64,000 nucleotides of DNA, taken from positions 90,339,675 to 90,403,674 of the forward strand of contig CM056376.1 in NCBI GenBank assembly GCA_029718625.1. The letters are read 5' to 3'. Origin of the DNA: Synaphobranchus kaupii (Eukaryota; Chordata; Actinopteri; Anguilliformes; Synaphobranchidae). The translations under genes and the position numbers were made by a program. Under the pieces are notes generated by a model. The model was given only the letters and a program-made list of their open reading frames with translations. It ran no database searches and was not told where the DNA came from. This document shows, piece after piece, positions 26,334 through 39,300 of the stretch (positions within the stretch are counted from its first letter, which is position 1; each line of letters opens with the position of its first letter).

Positions 26334-28077
26334 TGTAATGGGGCGTGACGTGTGAGATGGGAGGAGCCAAACGCAGCAAGGGGATTCATTAAGCCCTTAG
26401 GCCACTAAGGCGGGATACCCGCAGATAAGGGAGGAGACAAGACAACGAACACCACTACAGACGCTACTAACCGGCTCACTGTCACACGCCAAGTAGAGCG
26501 CAAGGACAGGATTCTGAACAGCCAGAAATAATACGCACCCTGTCTTGGTAACGAGACACATAATAACGGGCGAGTAGCGTAAAGACAAACATAAAACACA
26601 AACAAACACTGCAAAATAATATGATAGTATGAGGAGGCGAAAGGAACAGATGTTTCCAGGCTACTCTCAGACTCGCGGTCACACACAAACGTGTCCACAA
26701 CATCGCCCAATCTTCCATATAGGAAGACATGCACCCAAAAGACGAAACAGAACAGCAATTCCGAACAAAATCGTCAAACTCCATGAAAGGAGAAAGACAC
26801 CGAAAGGAACGAACAGGACAGGCAGTACCAGACATTTACCGGCTAGACCAAAGCGAGATTCATTGAAAATACACGCCCTGCCTCTCTATGATGAGGAAAA
26901 TAACGAGGCACACAGGAACAGAGATTTAACGTTCCATGGCGAGATTAATAGGCTCGCAGTCAAACGTAAACATGTCCAAAACATCGCCCGGTCTCTCTAA
27001 GAGACGAATTGCACCGAAGGGCGAACAGAAACACAGTTCCGAACAAAATCGCCCAAAACTCCATACATGGAGAAATAGCACAAAAGACGAAAGGACAGCT
27101 GCACCGAAACTGTCGGCTATCTGACTAACACAAATACAAGCCCTGCCTCTCAGTAAGGGGAAATATAACGAGGCGAACAGGAACAGAGATTTAACGTTCC
27201 ATGGCTATTTAATTAGTTCGCAGTCTGAAGCAGAAAACAAAGAGGTAAACACCCGATCTCCCAGGAGAGAGAAACATTTTACAGGTGAGCCGACGGAGCA
27301 CCGTCGTCCCATAACTTTACTATCCAAAAAGACTAACGCAAAAATAGCTCGACAGCCTCTAAATATAAACAAAAACCCTGAGTCACAACAAGGAGGAACG
27401 TAGTCCACGAGAAGGAGACAACACAGGGAACAAACGTACCGAAGCTACTAACTGGCTCACCGTAACCCGGAAATGAGTAGAAGCTAAAACGCCAGGTCTC
27501 TCAGTAAGAAAACCAAATAACAGGCGAAAATGGACAAGAGAAACTACTACTCTATACTTCTACAAGCTAAGAACTAAGTAGAAGCGAAACGCCTGATCTC
27601 CCTATGGGAAGACGTGCCGAAGGGCGAACAGAGCTACTGTTCCGAACAGAATCGCCCAAAACTCCATACACGGAGAAAAAGCACAAAAAAAGGCAAAATA
27701 GAGCAGAGATTTACGGTCCCAAACTTCTACGAGATAACCAACCACCAAGCCAGCAAGAAATAAGCCCTGCCTCAACTAAGAGACGTTAAAAATAGGCGAG
27801 TAGCCAAAATGGTACGAGAACTCACAGCCAACAAAAAACACCACAGTACAAAACAATGAACAAACGATGAACAATTAATGAAACATTAATGTCGAAGCCC
27901 GGAACGAAGGAAACGGTAGGCTTATATGTCTCTCAGGTAACTACGCACAGGTGTAAACGCTTAACAGAAGCTCCGCCAACTCAGCAGGGCGGAGCAAGCA
28001 TCTACCAAAAGGGCAGCGCCCTCGCGTGGCCACCGAGGAAAACGACCGCATAGGGAAACAGGGTCAAAACCATGACA
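26334..28077. mobile_element. Probable solo LTR, 1744 bp
   Basis: The block starts TGTAATGGGGCGTGACG and ends CAAAACCATGACA, giving TG...CA termini, and is flanked by an exact 5-bp duplication GCTAC at 26329-26333 and 28078-28082. No gag or pol coding is inside. Its base composition is unlike the surrounding AT-rich intron (A- and C-rich on this strand). It contains diverged internal repeats of several hundred bases, sharing phrases such as TTCCGAACA(A/G)AATCGCCCAAAACTCCATAC and CCCTGCCTCTC...GAGGC. Recombination between two LTRs of one provirus would leave exactly this. The orientation and the family (gypsy, BEL or ERV-like) are not resolved. Confidence 0.7.
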
Positions 28078-28082
28078 GCTAC

Positions 28083-31000
28083 AGTGCATCACATTGTTGG
28101 CTATAAATACATATTGGTTTGCCAAATTTAGCATTTATATATGTTATATTATTTTTTAAGACATTACTGCCATGGTGAAGCTACTTGTAACTGCGTATGT
28201 GAACCATAAATTTAGGCAATTATATATTAGTATATTTTACCTTAGGTCTGTTACAGTTACTGACAACACACCATAAGCAGTGGCGGAATCAGGCCAGATC
28301 ATCTCATACCAGCAGTAAAACAGAATGGTAACATGCCTTAAATATCATACAGATGTATTATATGAATACTACTTAGGTTGTGCCGTCAGTAACTGTCACA
28401 AGCTGACCTTCGGATAACGATCCAGTTTCCTCAGAGAAATTTCTGTTTATTTGACCATGGAGGCGGTAGGTGCCGCAGCAATTTTGTTTGCGGTGCTTTA
28501 CATTTTAAGCTAAAATGAGCAAAGAAATGCCTCCTTTGCGAGAAGAGCTGCGGTTGTTACATTTAGTGCAATGATCTCTTGGAATGAATAATGCATACAA
28601 GTGCACATCGTTGCATACTTGAAAATCTGGGTCTTGTCAAGTACGGAAGTACACATCCAAGGATTTTAGTATGTACTTGATGTTTGCCTACTTGCGGTTT
28701 GGAACCATAGACTGTATAAAAATATGGACAAAGCCATCACCCATTGCCTTTCCACAGCCTCATAAAAATTTTATTGAGGCTCCGGATGTCTTTTTCGCCG
28801 CCCGTTTGTACAAACTGCGTCTGCTCCATGGAGCCGAAGAGGACTCAACCTGTCCCTCTGATTGGTCCTGAACAAATGTTAATACCCTGTCCAAACGACA
28901 CAATATTTAAAAAAATCTGCACATGCAGAGGCATTAGATGAAGGAAAGGCAGCTATTGCAATTACATTTTTTTGTGGGAAAAATGTATTGACTGAGTATT
29001 TTGACCACATTGCTGCCATTGACTTACATGGTGAAAGACCTATACTGAAGCCAATCGCAGTGGTGCTAGTGAGCAATGGCACAATTGCCGCTCCCAGCCC
29101 AACCAGGAAGAGAGCTTCAAAACGAAAGCCCAGTCTTGGCCCCTTGTTTGGAACGCACTTATGACAAACGATATGGCAACTATACTTGCTAACCAGTATG
29201 CAAGTATGCATAATGGAACACAGCGCATGTCTCGCTGCTTTTTCACTAATGCCCTGTGTTTTGCTGGTTTTTTCCCCATCATCTTCAAACAGCTCTTTGT
29301 TCCCTGGGAGATAGCTCTGCGACGGATTTAAACATGGTGGTGTCTGTTTCTCTCTCTCTCCCTGTAACATTCTACAAAGCAAGGCATACATCAACATTTT
29401 CTGTGTTTTACATACAGTTTGCTAAAATTAATTTTAGTACAATTCAGCTGATGATCTAATTATATTTATTTTCTTTAAAAAAATAACTGTGACTGTCATC
29501 GACCATAATAATCATGTCACTACTGAAGCGTAGCTCTTTGTTATGTTAGTGACCATTTGAACTCATTCTTAGCATGCAACAAAAATGTTAGCTAGCACAT
29601 GGCTGGTAATCATTGAAATGGACAGATGCACCAACTATAAAACGTAATATTTTGGCCTAAATTTTCCCATTTACACCACTACTCACCATGCGACCATAAT
29701 GCACAATAATGCAGTCTGTTATTCTGGTTGCAGTTTTAGGGGTGTGTTAAAACGGGGCTCTTTTTCAACACAAACTTTTACGGTAGTGACAAGAACTGGG
29801 GACAGCAATTTTTAGCTTAAGTTTTATTTTTATTTAAAAATTCCAACACTCCATTGAGAATATATCAAGAAGTTATACGGAAATACAAGTGTTACAACTA
29901 GGCAAAAATCATTAAAGTGTTATTTTCATAAACAGAAATGTAAAGGTTTAAAAGTTTCCATATACCCGGAGTGCTGAGAACTCACTAGTTTTGTAGATAT
30001 CTGCTGTAGCTCACTGTGATATCAACATGATATCAACGGACCTCAATGGGTCCAAAGTTTGTTGCGTACAAAGCGCCAAAGATGTACATTGGAAAAAATT
30101 AACAACTTCTCTTTCCAAATATAAAGACACGGTTACTCACAAATCATCCACAGACCTTGTTGTGCACGGGTTTTTTGAAAACTACTTTCTACCGAAGTAC
30201 ACCAACTGTATACATCCGCGCAAAGTATCAACCAAAGCACACCAGTATTCTAGGGCGCACTGTGTTGACATAATATATTTGTAAAGAGACGTCGCTGTTT
30301 ATCTTTTCAAATGTACATTTTTGTCGCTTTGACTGCCACAAACTTTGGAAACGCGGAGGTCCATTATATTGGGGTTGCAGAGTTCCAGCGGATTGGATAG
30401 ATAGCAATCCGGGTATGTAGAAACTTATCCAAATGTAATTTTTGGGTGAAGTGCCCCTTTAAGGGTTTGTGGTGGGGGCGTACACTCTCCAATACAAAGT
30501 GACATTTGAAAAGCGATTTTTGTGCATTTAACTTATCATGGTTACAATTAATGTTTAAGAACTAACTAGATCACCACGTGATCTAATTTTCTATTAAAAA
30601 CCTGAACACTTCTTGGGTGGGGACTGCAAGTTACACCATTTCTGTAGAATGTATATATGCATATACTTGACAAATTACTATGGATTCAGCATCAAGTGCT
30701 CTCAATCCTGGTCCTGTAATCCAAATGACAGGAAAGTCCTTCTCTTCAAAGCAAGTCTTTGCCTGTTCTGTAGGATTAACTCCAGCCATATAAAAATGTG
30801 AAGTTATTTTCCCCAAACAAACACAGGCAGTTGCAGATTGCACACCATCACCCATGTGACTGAGCATATGTCTCTTGTGACAAAACAATTTCACTGGATC
30901 CCAGCTGCAGTGGACTTGGGGTGAGGGTAAAATGTAAACAGTGGTGGCGAAACACAACGCAGCGTTCTGACTCAGAGTGACTGAAAGCACTGAAAATACT

Positions 31001-32487
31001 CCACCAATAAGGCACGCGTGACAAGCCGTAATCCGCCGTCCCCCAGAGACACGGAGAGGAATGCGAAGAAGAATTTCAATTTAAAAAGGAGGGAAAAATT
31101 ATTTTAAAGTTTCAGCTCAACGAATCTGCTCCGGATATCGGTACACGCTGAGAACGAAACGGGAGATTAAAGGACCTGCAGTACGCCACCAGGGAAAGGA
31201 GCGATGGTAATATCGTAGCACAGAGCGCACCTCTCTCCCTAACCGAGGATTTGCATCTGTTTGAAAGCGGTTTCAGCGAATACATGCCTGATCGGCCTGG
31301 ACCACTTTGCTTTTCCGTCTGAGTGCATGAGTGTGTGTTTATCCATGGAAAATGGCAGCAAATGCTGCGCACACATCGAAAGCTCAAACTGTAGGGGAAT
31401 TGAGCGGACGACACATTCTCTTATGCTCCTCATGGTTTGGGGGGTAGTATGGGCCTGTCTTGTTTTGCCTCTTATCTGTAGATGAGACCAAGAAAAGTTT
31501 ACTTGGCTTATAGCACTACTTACGTATAAACTCCACGTTCCTCGTTCCTATTAAATTAGATAAAAGATAGATTTGTAGAAATTACAGAAGTGTCTCAACA
31601 GTGGTAAATACAAACAAACACTGGGCATATACAACTATCAGATTGGACATGAGCAAACCTGTGGAAACAGATAACCCACTGCAGCTCTTTAACGCTCCCA
31701 TCCTGACAGAATGGCATTCACTAGAAACACGGCCCCGCTGTAAAGTTAATTAACCTCACCCAGCCGCTATATTATGATTTAGGGCCAGATTAAATCACAA
31801 CTTTGACCCACCCGCTGATCACAAATTACAAACCTGGGGCGTTTAGAGCATGCCCCCTCTGGAGAGGGCCGAGGGTCGCCCCCACACACGCAGGTTAATT
31901 TGTAAGCAGCTGGTAGGTCAATGGGTGAAAGGTGCTTTGATTAAGTACCCAGGCTATGCCTTTCACTGTGACACTCATCTGTATATCCACACACACACGT
32001 GATGTTTACCAGTGTAAATAAATCACCTTTAAAAGTAAAGTAAGCAGTTTAGTACTGGATGTGATATGTGTTATAGAGTTAGTATTACTTAGTATTAGTA
32101 ATAGTTTTAGCAATGGTATTAGTATTAGTGTTACTACTAGTAGGCAGTTACTGTTGCTGGTTACTGACAGAGTGTTGGAAATTACAGTGCAGAATACAAA
32201 TAGCAGATGATCATGTATAATGTATGATAAGCACACTTTCAACCACCCAAACGGCTGAATGTGACCATCTTACTTTGTCCAATTAACACAAATCCCCAAG
32301 TAGCTCCAGTATAAATCATGATCATAACTAGCTTTTAGCTACCAGCATTCATAATGCAAGACTGATTTTGTACAGTAAGATTCTATAGCGCAGTAAAATT
32401 ACCCTTCCCAGAAGACAGTTTTGTAAGAATGCTCTTGGGCAGTAGGTAGATCCATTTAGCAGCTAAACATCACCATGCAACAATACC
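28083..32487. other. Unannotated intronic sequence with small repeats
   Basis: A fish interspersed repeat beginning CCATAGACTGTATAAAAATATGGAC is at about 28705. A probable TTAA-type element end (TTTTTGGGTGAAGTGCCCC then TTTAA) is at about 30438-30462; its left end is not found. 30980-31490 is CpG-rich with an ATG-initiated hydrophobic frame (31261-31485) and could be a cryptic promoter or first exon, but no phase-compatible donor is visible. 31730-31960 is less repetitive, with homeodomain-like TTAATTAAC and TTAAATCACA motifs, and could be a conserved non-coding element. 32050-32130 is an imperfect AT-rich simple repeat built on TAGTAT/TTAGTA. Confidence 0.35.
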
Positions 32488-32550
32488 CAGGGCCAGCCTT
32501 AGCAAATCTGGAGCCCTAAGCTGAACATTTGTTTGGGGCCTCTGTACCCC

Positions 32551-32560
32551 CACACGCACG

Positions 32561-32596
<36 letters not shown>

Positions 32597-32598
32597 AC
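32551..32598. repeat. CA microsatellite
   Basis: CACG units pass into an uninterrupted CA run of about 16 repeats near the left end of the outer hAT-like element. Confidence 0.95.
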
Positions 32599-33272
32599 CG
32601 CCACCACTAAGAAAGAACCCATTACACGCGTTACACACGGTACACGCTATGGTTCAGACCCACCCAATTATATGGTATACTGATTACATGTCCCTTTACC
32701 AATTAATAAACAACACATAGTGAGTAATACAAATTCTAAAATAGTTATTGTATGCAAACACACCAACTACAAAGAAAGGAGCAGAGAACTATATGAACAA
32801 ATAGATTAAATCAAACTACTGGGAAATCTAGGCTAAATAAATAATAGTAACCAATTTTCCTAAAGAAATAATTAAACAATTAAATAAAAGCAATAGTCAT
32901 AAATAACTCACCTGAAATAAAAGCACAACATACTGTAGGCTATGCCCCGTTACAGTTCCACATGCTACTGTAAAGCTAGTAGGAATCTATTGATTTACAA
33001 ATACAGTAGATGCTATACTGAAACACATTCATTTAAATGCAAACCAAATCTGAGACAAATAATGACTGGTAACATATCGTAAGCAAAGCTATACAAACCA
33101 TTAACTTTTTTAATTTGTGGCATACTGTAGCTATGTTATATGTGTAATCCTTCAAAGCAGATGCTGTGTTTACAACAAGAAGACCCCTTGTGGATTTTGC
33201 TCACAACTGAGTTTCATTTGGATATTCACAACCCCTGGATAGCTGCCCGAGCGAGCGAGCAAGTTAGCTAGC

Positions 33273-33344
33273 GAGGATGGATTGGCGACCTGTCCAGGGT
33301 GTATTCCTGCCTCTCGCCAAATGCACGCTGGGATAGGCTCCAAC
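33273..33344 (+). repeat. Fish LINE/SINE 3' tail, left part
   Basis: GGATGGATTGGCGACCTGTCC and the following GTGTATTCCTGCCTCTCGCC and GGGATAGGCTCCAAC are a very common teleost dispersed repeat. It continues at 35950-35971 and again at 56264-56297 (CCAGGAATAAGCGG, then GGATGGATGG), because a hAT element and the 20-kb element were inserted into it. The class (LINE tail or SINE) is not decided. Confidence 0.75.
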
Positions 33345-35949
33345 CAGTGGCGTTGCGCAATATTTCGGGGCTCCCCCGCAGGTCGGACCATGGGGCCCCT
33401 CCCCTAAATCAATAATAGAGTGACATGGGATAGACATCGCGGCCACTTAAAGGTTAGCTGTTTTTCCCCCAGGATGGCTTTTGTGTGTGCGCTGGGGGGG
33501 TCTGCACAAGTGGCAGAGCATCTATACAACAGTCAGAATTGTACAATTCTGTCAATTGAAATGGCATTACAAATGTCATTTGGCTTCATCAATACGAATA
33601 CTTAAAAATATCAGACATCAAAGAAAATAAGACACAGGAAAATAATGAAAAAGGACGTGAGAAGAGAGGATACATTATCAGTGTAACGTTATGTCAGAAA
33701 AGATGGCTAAAATGTCGTTGTTTAACCGCTGCTCTGTGATTGGGACATTTAGGAGTTTCATTATCTAACGAAGATCGCAAACTTTACATATCAGTTAGTT
33801 ATGCTCCTAGGTGTGCTCCATAAAGCTGCACCGTAACATTTGCGTTGGTTTCTGTATTATCAGAACAGCTTCCACTGTCACCACTCTCCCCTATCTCATT
33901 TAGCTTATACATTTAGCTACATGAAAGAAATATGAGATCTTTAACGGTACCTGACCATTTTTTGGAGGCAAGCTCTTCTTATTAGCTGAAGTCGAGATGA
34001 CGAAGATTGAAAATGATCATTTAGCTAATTTAGGTTAGTTATTCGCTTTCCAAATCTACTCATCTGTGCATGGCCAAGCAGCCAATGTTGTGAGATTAGT
34101 CTACCGCCAATCAAAACACTGTAGTTTACACTTGGGAGTTGCTACCTAGGGAGGTCCACACACCAGTAGTTGATCATTCCGAAGACGGATCACATGGAAA
34201 GCTTATGCGAACACATTTTCTATTGATTTTAAAATGATAGTAAATTAGTTTTCAAACAATGACGTTTCCATTTAATATTTTTTTGACATGGTGGCGAACT
34301 CTGTAGGCCTGATGTATTGTAGGCTATGGGAAACACTGGTTTGCTAACGTTAGAAATCAGTTTACGTTATTTTGTCATTTGCTTGAGCTCCCTACACACA
34401 CCCCCCCACACCCGTAGCCTACGTCATAGCATAGGCTACATACGCTGCGTAGCCAGGGTGAATATCAGAAAGGGATTAGAATTGTTGATTTACTTTTATA
34501 TATATATTTTTATTATAATTATAAAAATGTTATTAAAATGCCTGGGGGGGGGGCTAAACAAATTTGTGACGGGGCTATAGCCCACCCTTGCCCCGGTGTA
34601 GCGCCGTCCATGGGCATCATTGACAAATACAAACAAGTGGCTTTGTATTTTTTGTAACATGAAGGTAGCTATTGTAGAACATTCGTTATAGCCTATCATT
34701 TGAGTTCACACAACGGAACGGTTCACATAGCTAACATAACATTCTGTATAAAAGAAAAGTAGCCTACAAAAAACAAACAAAACACATCCTATACTATAGG
34801 CTACATAGTAGATGCTGCAGTCAGGAGACAGGAGTTACAGCTGGTAAGATCTGTCAAATGCAAAAAGTATATAACGTTAGCCTTGTATTCCTGACTTTGA
34901 CAAGTACGAGAGTCGGCAGTTATTTTGGTTGCATTACGCTTCAAAACAGGAACGGTTTAGGAAGCAAGCTTGCTAAGCTAACTAGCTAAACGTAAAGCAT
35001 GACCGTTGTTAGCTGACAAGCTAGGTAGCTATGTGAAGTTTTTGAACTAGTGTGTACAGTCCGGTTGTAGCAGTGTTTGAATGACGTTGGTTTATTACTA
35101 GTATGCGTAGCTACTAGTGGAGCTGTATGTGCGAACGTATTCTCTAGCTATGTTAATTTTTACCTGAAAAAAGGAACTGATTAGATTCCAATTCCAATGT
35201 AACATGTAGCCTACTCGTACTGGTTATGGCGAATAAAACTTTCTATTATTCTAACCTGTCTCGAAGCGTGAGGCACGGCTAGCTGGCTCGGTTGTAACGG
35301 GGCTGCTGTGCTGTCTGTCTGCCTGGACTCGGAGCTGACGACCGGGGGGTTGTTAGCGGTGGCGGGGTCCGGTGGGGAGCTAGCTGGCTCGGCTGTAGCG
35401 GGGCTGGGGGCCTGGCTGGGCTGTCTGTCTGCTGTCTGCCTGGACTCGGAGCTGACCGGGGGGTTGCTAGCGGTGGCCGGGCCGGGTGGGGAGCTTACTG
35501 CCGATGCATCTGCAGTAACGTTAGAGTCTACCTTTGCTGCCTGCTGGAACAATGATTGATGTTCGGCTTTCGCTCTCATCTTGTTTTTCCGAGCACCGCT
35601 TGGGTATTTGCGCTTCATTTTTCATTTTTACCGTCAACGCAACTAATGAACGTTAAATTAGCAATGCTTCCCGCTTTGTTTTGAACGCTGTCCAGTGCCC
35701 AGCCTGCCAATGAGCATTAGTTATCAGCCGGCTAGCCCTATCACAGGTGAGCAAATAATTATTAGAATGATACACATGACGGGGTGCCTAGCAACATAGA
35801 AGGGAAGGGGCCCCGCCCTCTGCGCCCTGTTCCCGTTACGAAATCTAAGAGGATAATGTAAAGAAAAAAAATCTACTGGGAGCGGGGCCTCCTAAGCTCC
35901 GGGGCTCCCCCGCACCGCGGGGGGTGCGGGGGCCTCCGCTACGCCACTG
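33345..35949 (-). mobile_element. hAT element, deletion derivative, 2605 bp
   Basis: The ends are CAGTGGCGTTGCG on the left and the complement of CAGTGGCGTAGCG on the right. An exact 8-bp target duplication GCTCCAAC lies at 33337-33344 and 35950-35957, splitting a known fish repeat, which proves the insertion. Both ends carry GC-rich GGGGCTCCCCCGC blocks. One transposase-type exon is present near the right end on the minus strand. The rest of the interior has no coding, so catalytic exons have been lost. Confidence 0.9.
35256..35618 (-). pseudogene. hAT transposase first exon, orphan
   Basis: The minus-strand ORF starts MKRKYPSGARKNKMRAK. The KRKYPSG start is typical of fish hAT transposases with an N-terminal TTF/ZMYM-like part. 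It is followed by about 80 residues rich in Ser, Pro, Ala and Thr, made of two related copies of a unit (SSPPGPATASNPPVSSES and SSPPDPATANNPPVVSSES). At HASRQ the DNA reads CAG followed by GTTAGA, a plausible splice donor at 35255, and the open frame runs only 14 residues further. The downstream exons with the zinc finger, RNase H-like core and dimerisation domain are absent, so the exon is a remnant. Confidence 0.7.
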
Positions 35950-35971
35950 GCTCCAACCCCCGCGACCCTGA

Positions 35972-36375
35972 ACTGCGGTCAAGCTATCACGGGTTCGGAA
36001 AATGACGGTCAATCTATCACGGCTTAAAATTTATGTGCGCAAATATACAAGAGATTACGTCGGTAACGCCGTCACGTGCTGCGTTACCTGGAAATGAAAT
36101 TGCTCAGAGAGAAGCAGCGAGGATTGTAGGCTACAACAAAGAATTTTTGCCTTTTTTTCTTTATATTTTTCAAATATGCTTTCAATGACCATTTCAAGGA
36201 AACTGAATATACTACGACGTTTTGTAATACATGAGCAACAGGGTTGGTATTGAATTGCAGGTTACATATGAAAACTAATATTTGAAATAATTTAACTCCA
36301 ACAAATCAAAGGGTTTGTACAAATCAAAACATAAATCTAGTGTATGTCTAGTGAATATCAGAAGATTTTACGGTA
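35972..36375 (+). repeat. Left terminal inverted repeat of the 20-kb element
   Basis: About 400 bp outside the left satellite array, matching 55829-56255 in reverse. It begins with the doubled CGGTCAA(G/T)CTATCACGG motif at 35976 and 36006. The inner boundary with the array (CATAAATCTAGTGTATGTCTAGTGAATATC) is conserved in both arms, so the array junction is part of the ancestral structure. Confidence 0.88.
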
Positions 36376-39300
36376 GGGATTTTTAATAATTAAGCATCAA
36401 AGTTGGTACAGTTTGCGATTTGAAGGGAAAACCGCTATGGGTACCATATTGGAGGCCCTATAACTTGATCAAATCAAAAAGTTTGTTCAAAAAAACACTA
36501 TTACCATATACTAGATGTGCTATAGTCTATCCACAGTGAATCACAGAAAAAGTTGTTGTGGGGATTTTTAATAATTAAGAATCAAAGTTGGTACAGTTTG
36601 CTATGTGAAGGGAAAACCGCTATGGGTACCATATTGGAGGCCCTATAACTTGATCAAATCAAAACGTTTGTTCAAAAAAACACTATTCCCATATACTAGA
36701 TGTGCTATAGTCTATGTACAGTGAATCACAGAAAAAGTTGTTGTGGGGATTTTTAATAATTAAGAATCAAAGTTGGTACAGTTTGCTATGTGAAGGGAAA
36801 CCCGCTATGGGTACCATATTGGAGGCCCTATAACTTCATCAAATCAAAAAGTTTGTTCAGAAAAACACTATTACCATATACTAGATGTGCTATAGTCTCT
36901 CCACAGTGAATCACAGAAAAAGTTGTTGTGGGGATTTTTAATAATTAAGAATCAAAGTTGGTACAGTTTGCTATGTGAAGGGAAAACCGCTATGGGTACC
37001 ATATTGGAGGCCCTATAACTTGATCAAATCAAAAAGTTTGTTCAAAAAAACACTATTACCATATACTAGATGTGCTATGGTCTATGTACAGTGAATCACA
37101 GAAAAAGTTGTTGTGGGGATTTTTAATAATTAAGCATCAAAGTTGGTACAGTTTGCGATTTGAAGGGAAAACCGCTATGGGTACCATATTGGAGGCCCTA
37201 TAACTTGATCAAATCAAAAAGTTTGTTCAAAAAAACACTATTACCATATACTAGATGTGCTATAGTCTATCCACAGTGAATCACAGAAAAAGTTGTTGTG
37301 GGGATTTTTAATAATTAAGAATCAAAGTTGGTACAGTTTGCTATGTGAAGGGAAAACCGCTATGGGTACCATATTGGAGGCCCTATAACTTCATCAAATC
37401 AAAAAGTTTGTTCAGAAAAACACTATTACCATATACTAGATGTGCTATAGTCTCTCCACAGTGAATCACAGAAAAAGTTGTTGTGGGGATTTTTAATAAT
37501 TAAGAATCAAAGTTGGTACAGTTTGCTATGTGAAGGGAAAACCGCTATAAGTACCATATTGGAGGCCCTATAACTTGATCAAATCAAAAAGTTTGTTCAA
37601 AAAAACACTATTACCATATACTAGATCTGCTATAGTCTATGTACAGTGAATCACAGAAAAAGTTGTTGTGGGGATTTTTAATAATTAAGAATCAAAGTTG
37701 GTACAGTTTGCTATGTGAAGGGAAAACCGCTATGGGTACCATATTGGAGGCCCTATAACTTGATCAAATCAAAAAGTTTGTTCAAAAAAACACTATTACC
37801 ATATACTAGATGTGCTATAGTCTATCCACAGTGAATCACAGAAAAAGTTGTTGTGGGGATTTTTAATAATTAAGAATCAAAGTTGGTACAGTTTGCTATG
37901 TGAAGGGAAAACCGCTATGGGTACCATATTGGAGGCCCTATAACTTGATCAAATCAAAAAGTTTGTTCAAAAAAACACTATTACCATATACTAGATGTGC
38001 TATAGTCTATGTACAGTGAATCACAGAAAAAGTTGTTGTGGGGATTTTTAATAATTAAGCATCAAAGTTGGTACAGTTTGCGATTTGAAGGGAAAACCGC
38101 TATGGGTACCATATTGGAGGCCCTATAACTTGATCAAATCAAAAAGTTTGTTCAAAAAAACACTATTACCATATACTAGATGTGCTATAGTCTATCCACA
38201 GTGAATCACAGAAAAAGTTGTTGTGGGGATTTTTAATAATTAAGAATCAAAGTTGGTACAGTTTGCTATGTGAAGGGAAAACCGCTATGGGTACCATATT
38301 GGAGGCCCTATAACTTGATCAAATCAAAACGTTTGTTCAAAAAAACACTATTCCCATATACTAGATGTGCTATAGTCTATGTACAGTGAATCACAGAAAA
38401 AGTTGTTGTGGGGATTTTTAATAATTAAGAATCAAAGTTGGTACAGTTTGCTATGTGAAGGGAAACCCGCTATGGGTACCATATTGGAGGCCCTATAACT
38501 TCATCAAATCAAAAAGTTTGTTCAGAAAAACACTATTACCATATACTAGATGTGCTATAGTCTCTCCACAGTGAATCACAGAAAAAGTTGTTGTGGGGAT
38601 TTTTAATAATTAAGAATCAAAGTTGGTACAGTTTGCTATGTGAAGGGAAAACCGCTATGGGTACCATATTGGAGGCCCTATAACTTGATCAAATCAAAAA
38701 GTTTGTTCAAAAAAACACTATTACCATATACTAGATGTGCTATGGTCTATGTACAGTGAATCACAGAAAAAGTTGTTGTGGGGATTTTTAATAATTAAGC
38801 ATCAAAGTTGGTACAGTTTGCGATTTGAAGGGAAAACCGCTATGGGTACCATATTGGAGGCCCTATAACTTGATCAAATCAAAAAGTTTGTTCAAAAAAA
38901 CACTATTACCACATACTAGATGTGCTATAGTCTATCCACAGTGAATCACAGAAAAAGTTGTTGTGGGGATTTTTAATAATTAAGAATCAAAGTTGGTACA
39001 GTTTGCTATGTGAAGGGAAAACCGCTATGGGTACCATATTGGAGGCCCTATAACTTCATCAAATCAAAAAGTTTGTTCAGAAAAACACTATTACCATATA
39101 CTAGATGTGCTATAGTCTCTCCACAGTGAATCACAGAAAAAGTTGTTGTGGGGATTTTTAATAATTAAGAATCAAAGTTGGTACAGTTTGCTATGTGAAG
39201 GGAAAACCGCTATAAGTACCATATTGGAGGCCCTATAACTTGATCAAATCAAAAAGTTTGTTCAAAAAAACACTATTACCATATACTAGATCTGCTATAG

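Noticed and set aside
26405..27124. Frames of 62-123 residues on both strands
   Set aside because: They lie inside the solo LTR candidate and derive from its repeats and skewed composition.
28879..29397. 172-residue minus-strand frame
   Set aside because: No recognisable domain, and nearby sequence contains dispersed fish repeats. A frame of this length is possible by chance in 64 kb.
31261..31485. Frame ending in a hydrophobic segment as tafa5 first exon
   Set aside because: The peptide does not resemble known TAFA5 signal-peptide exons, and no GT donor in phase 1 follows it. Kept only as a low-level finding about the CpG-rich block.
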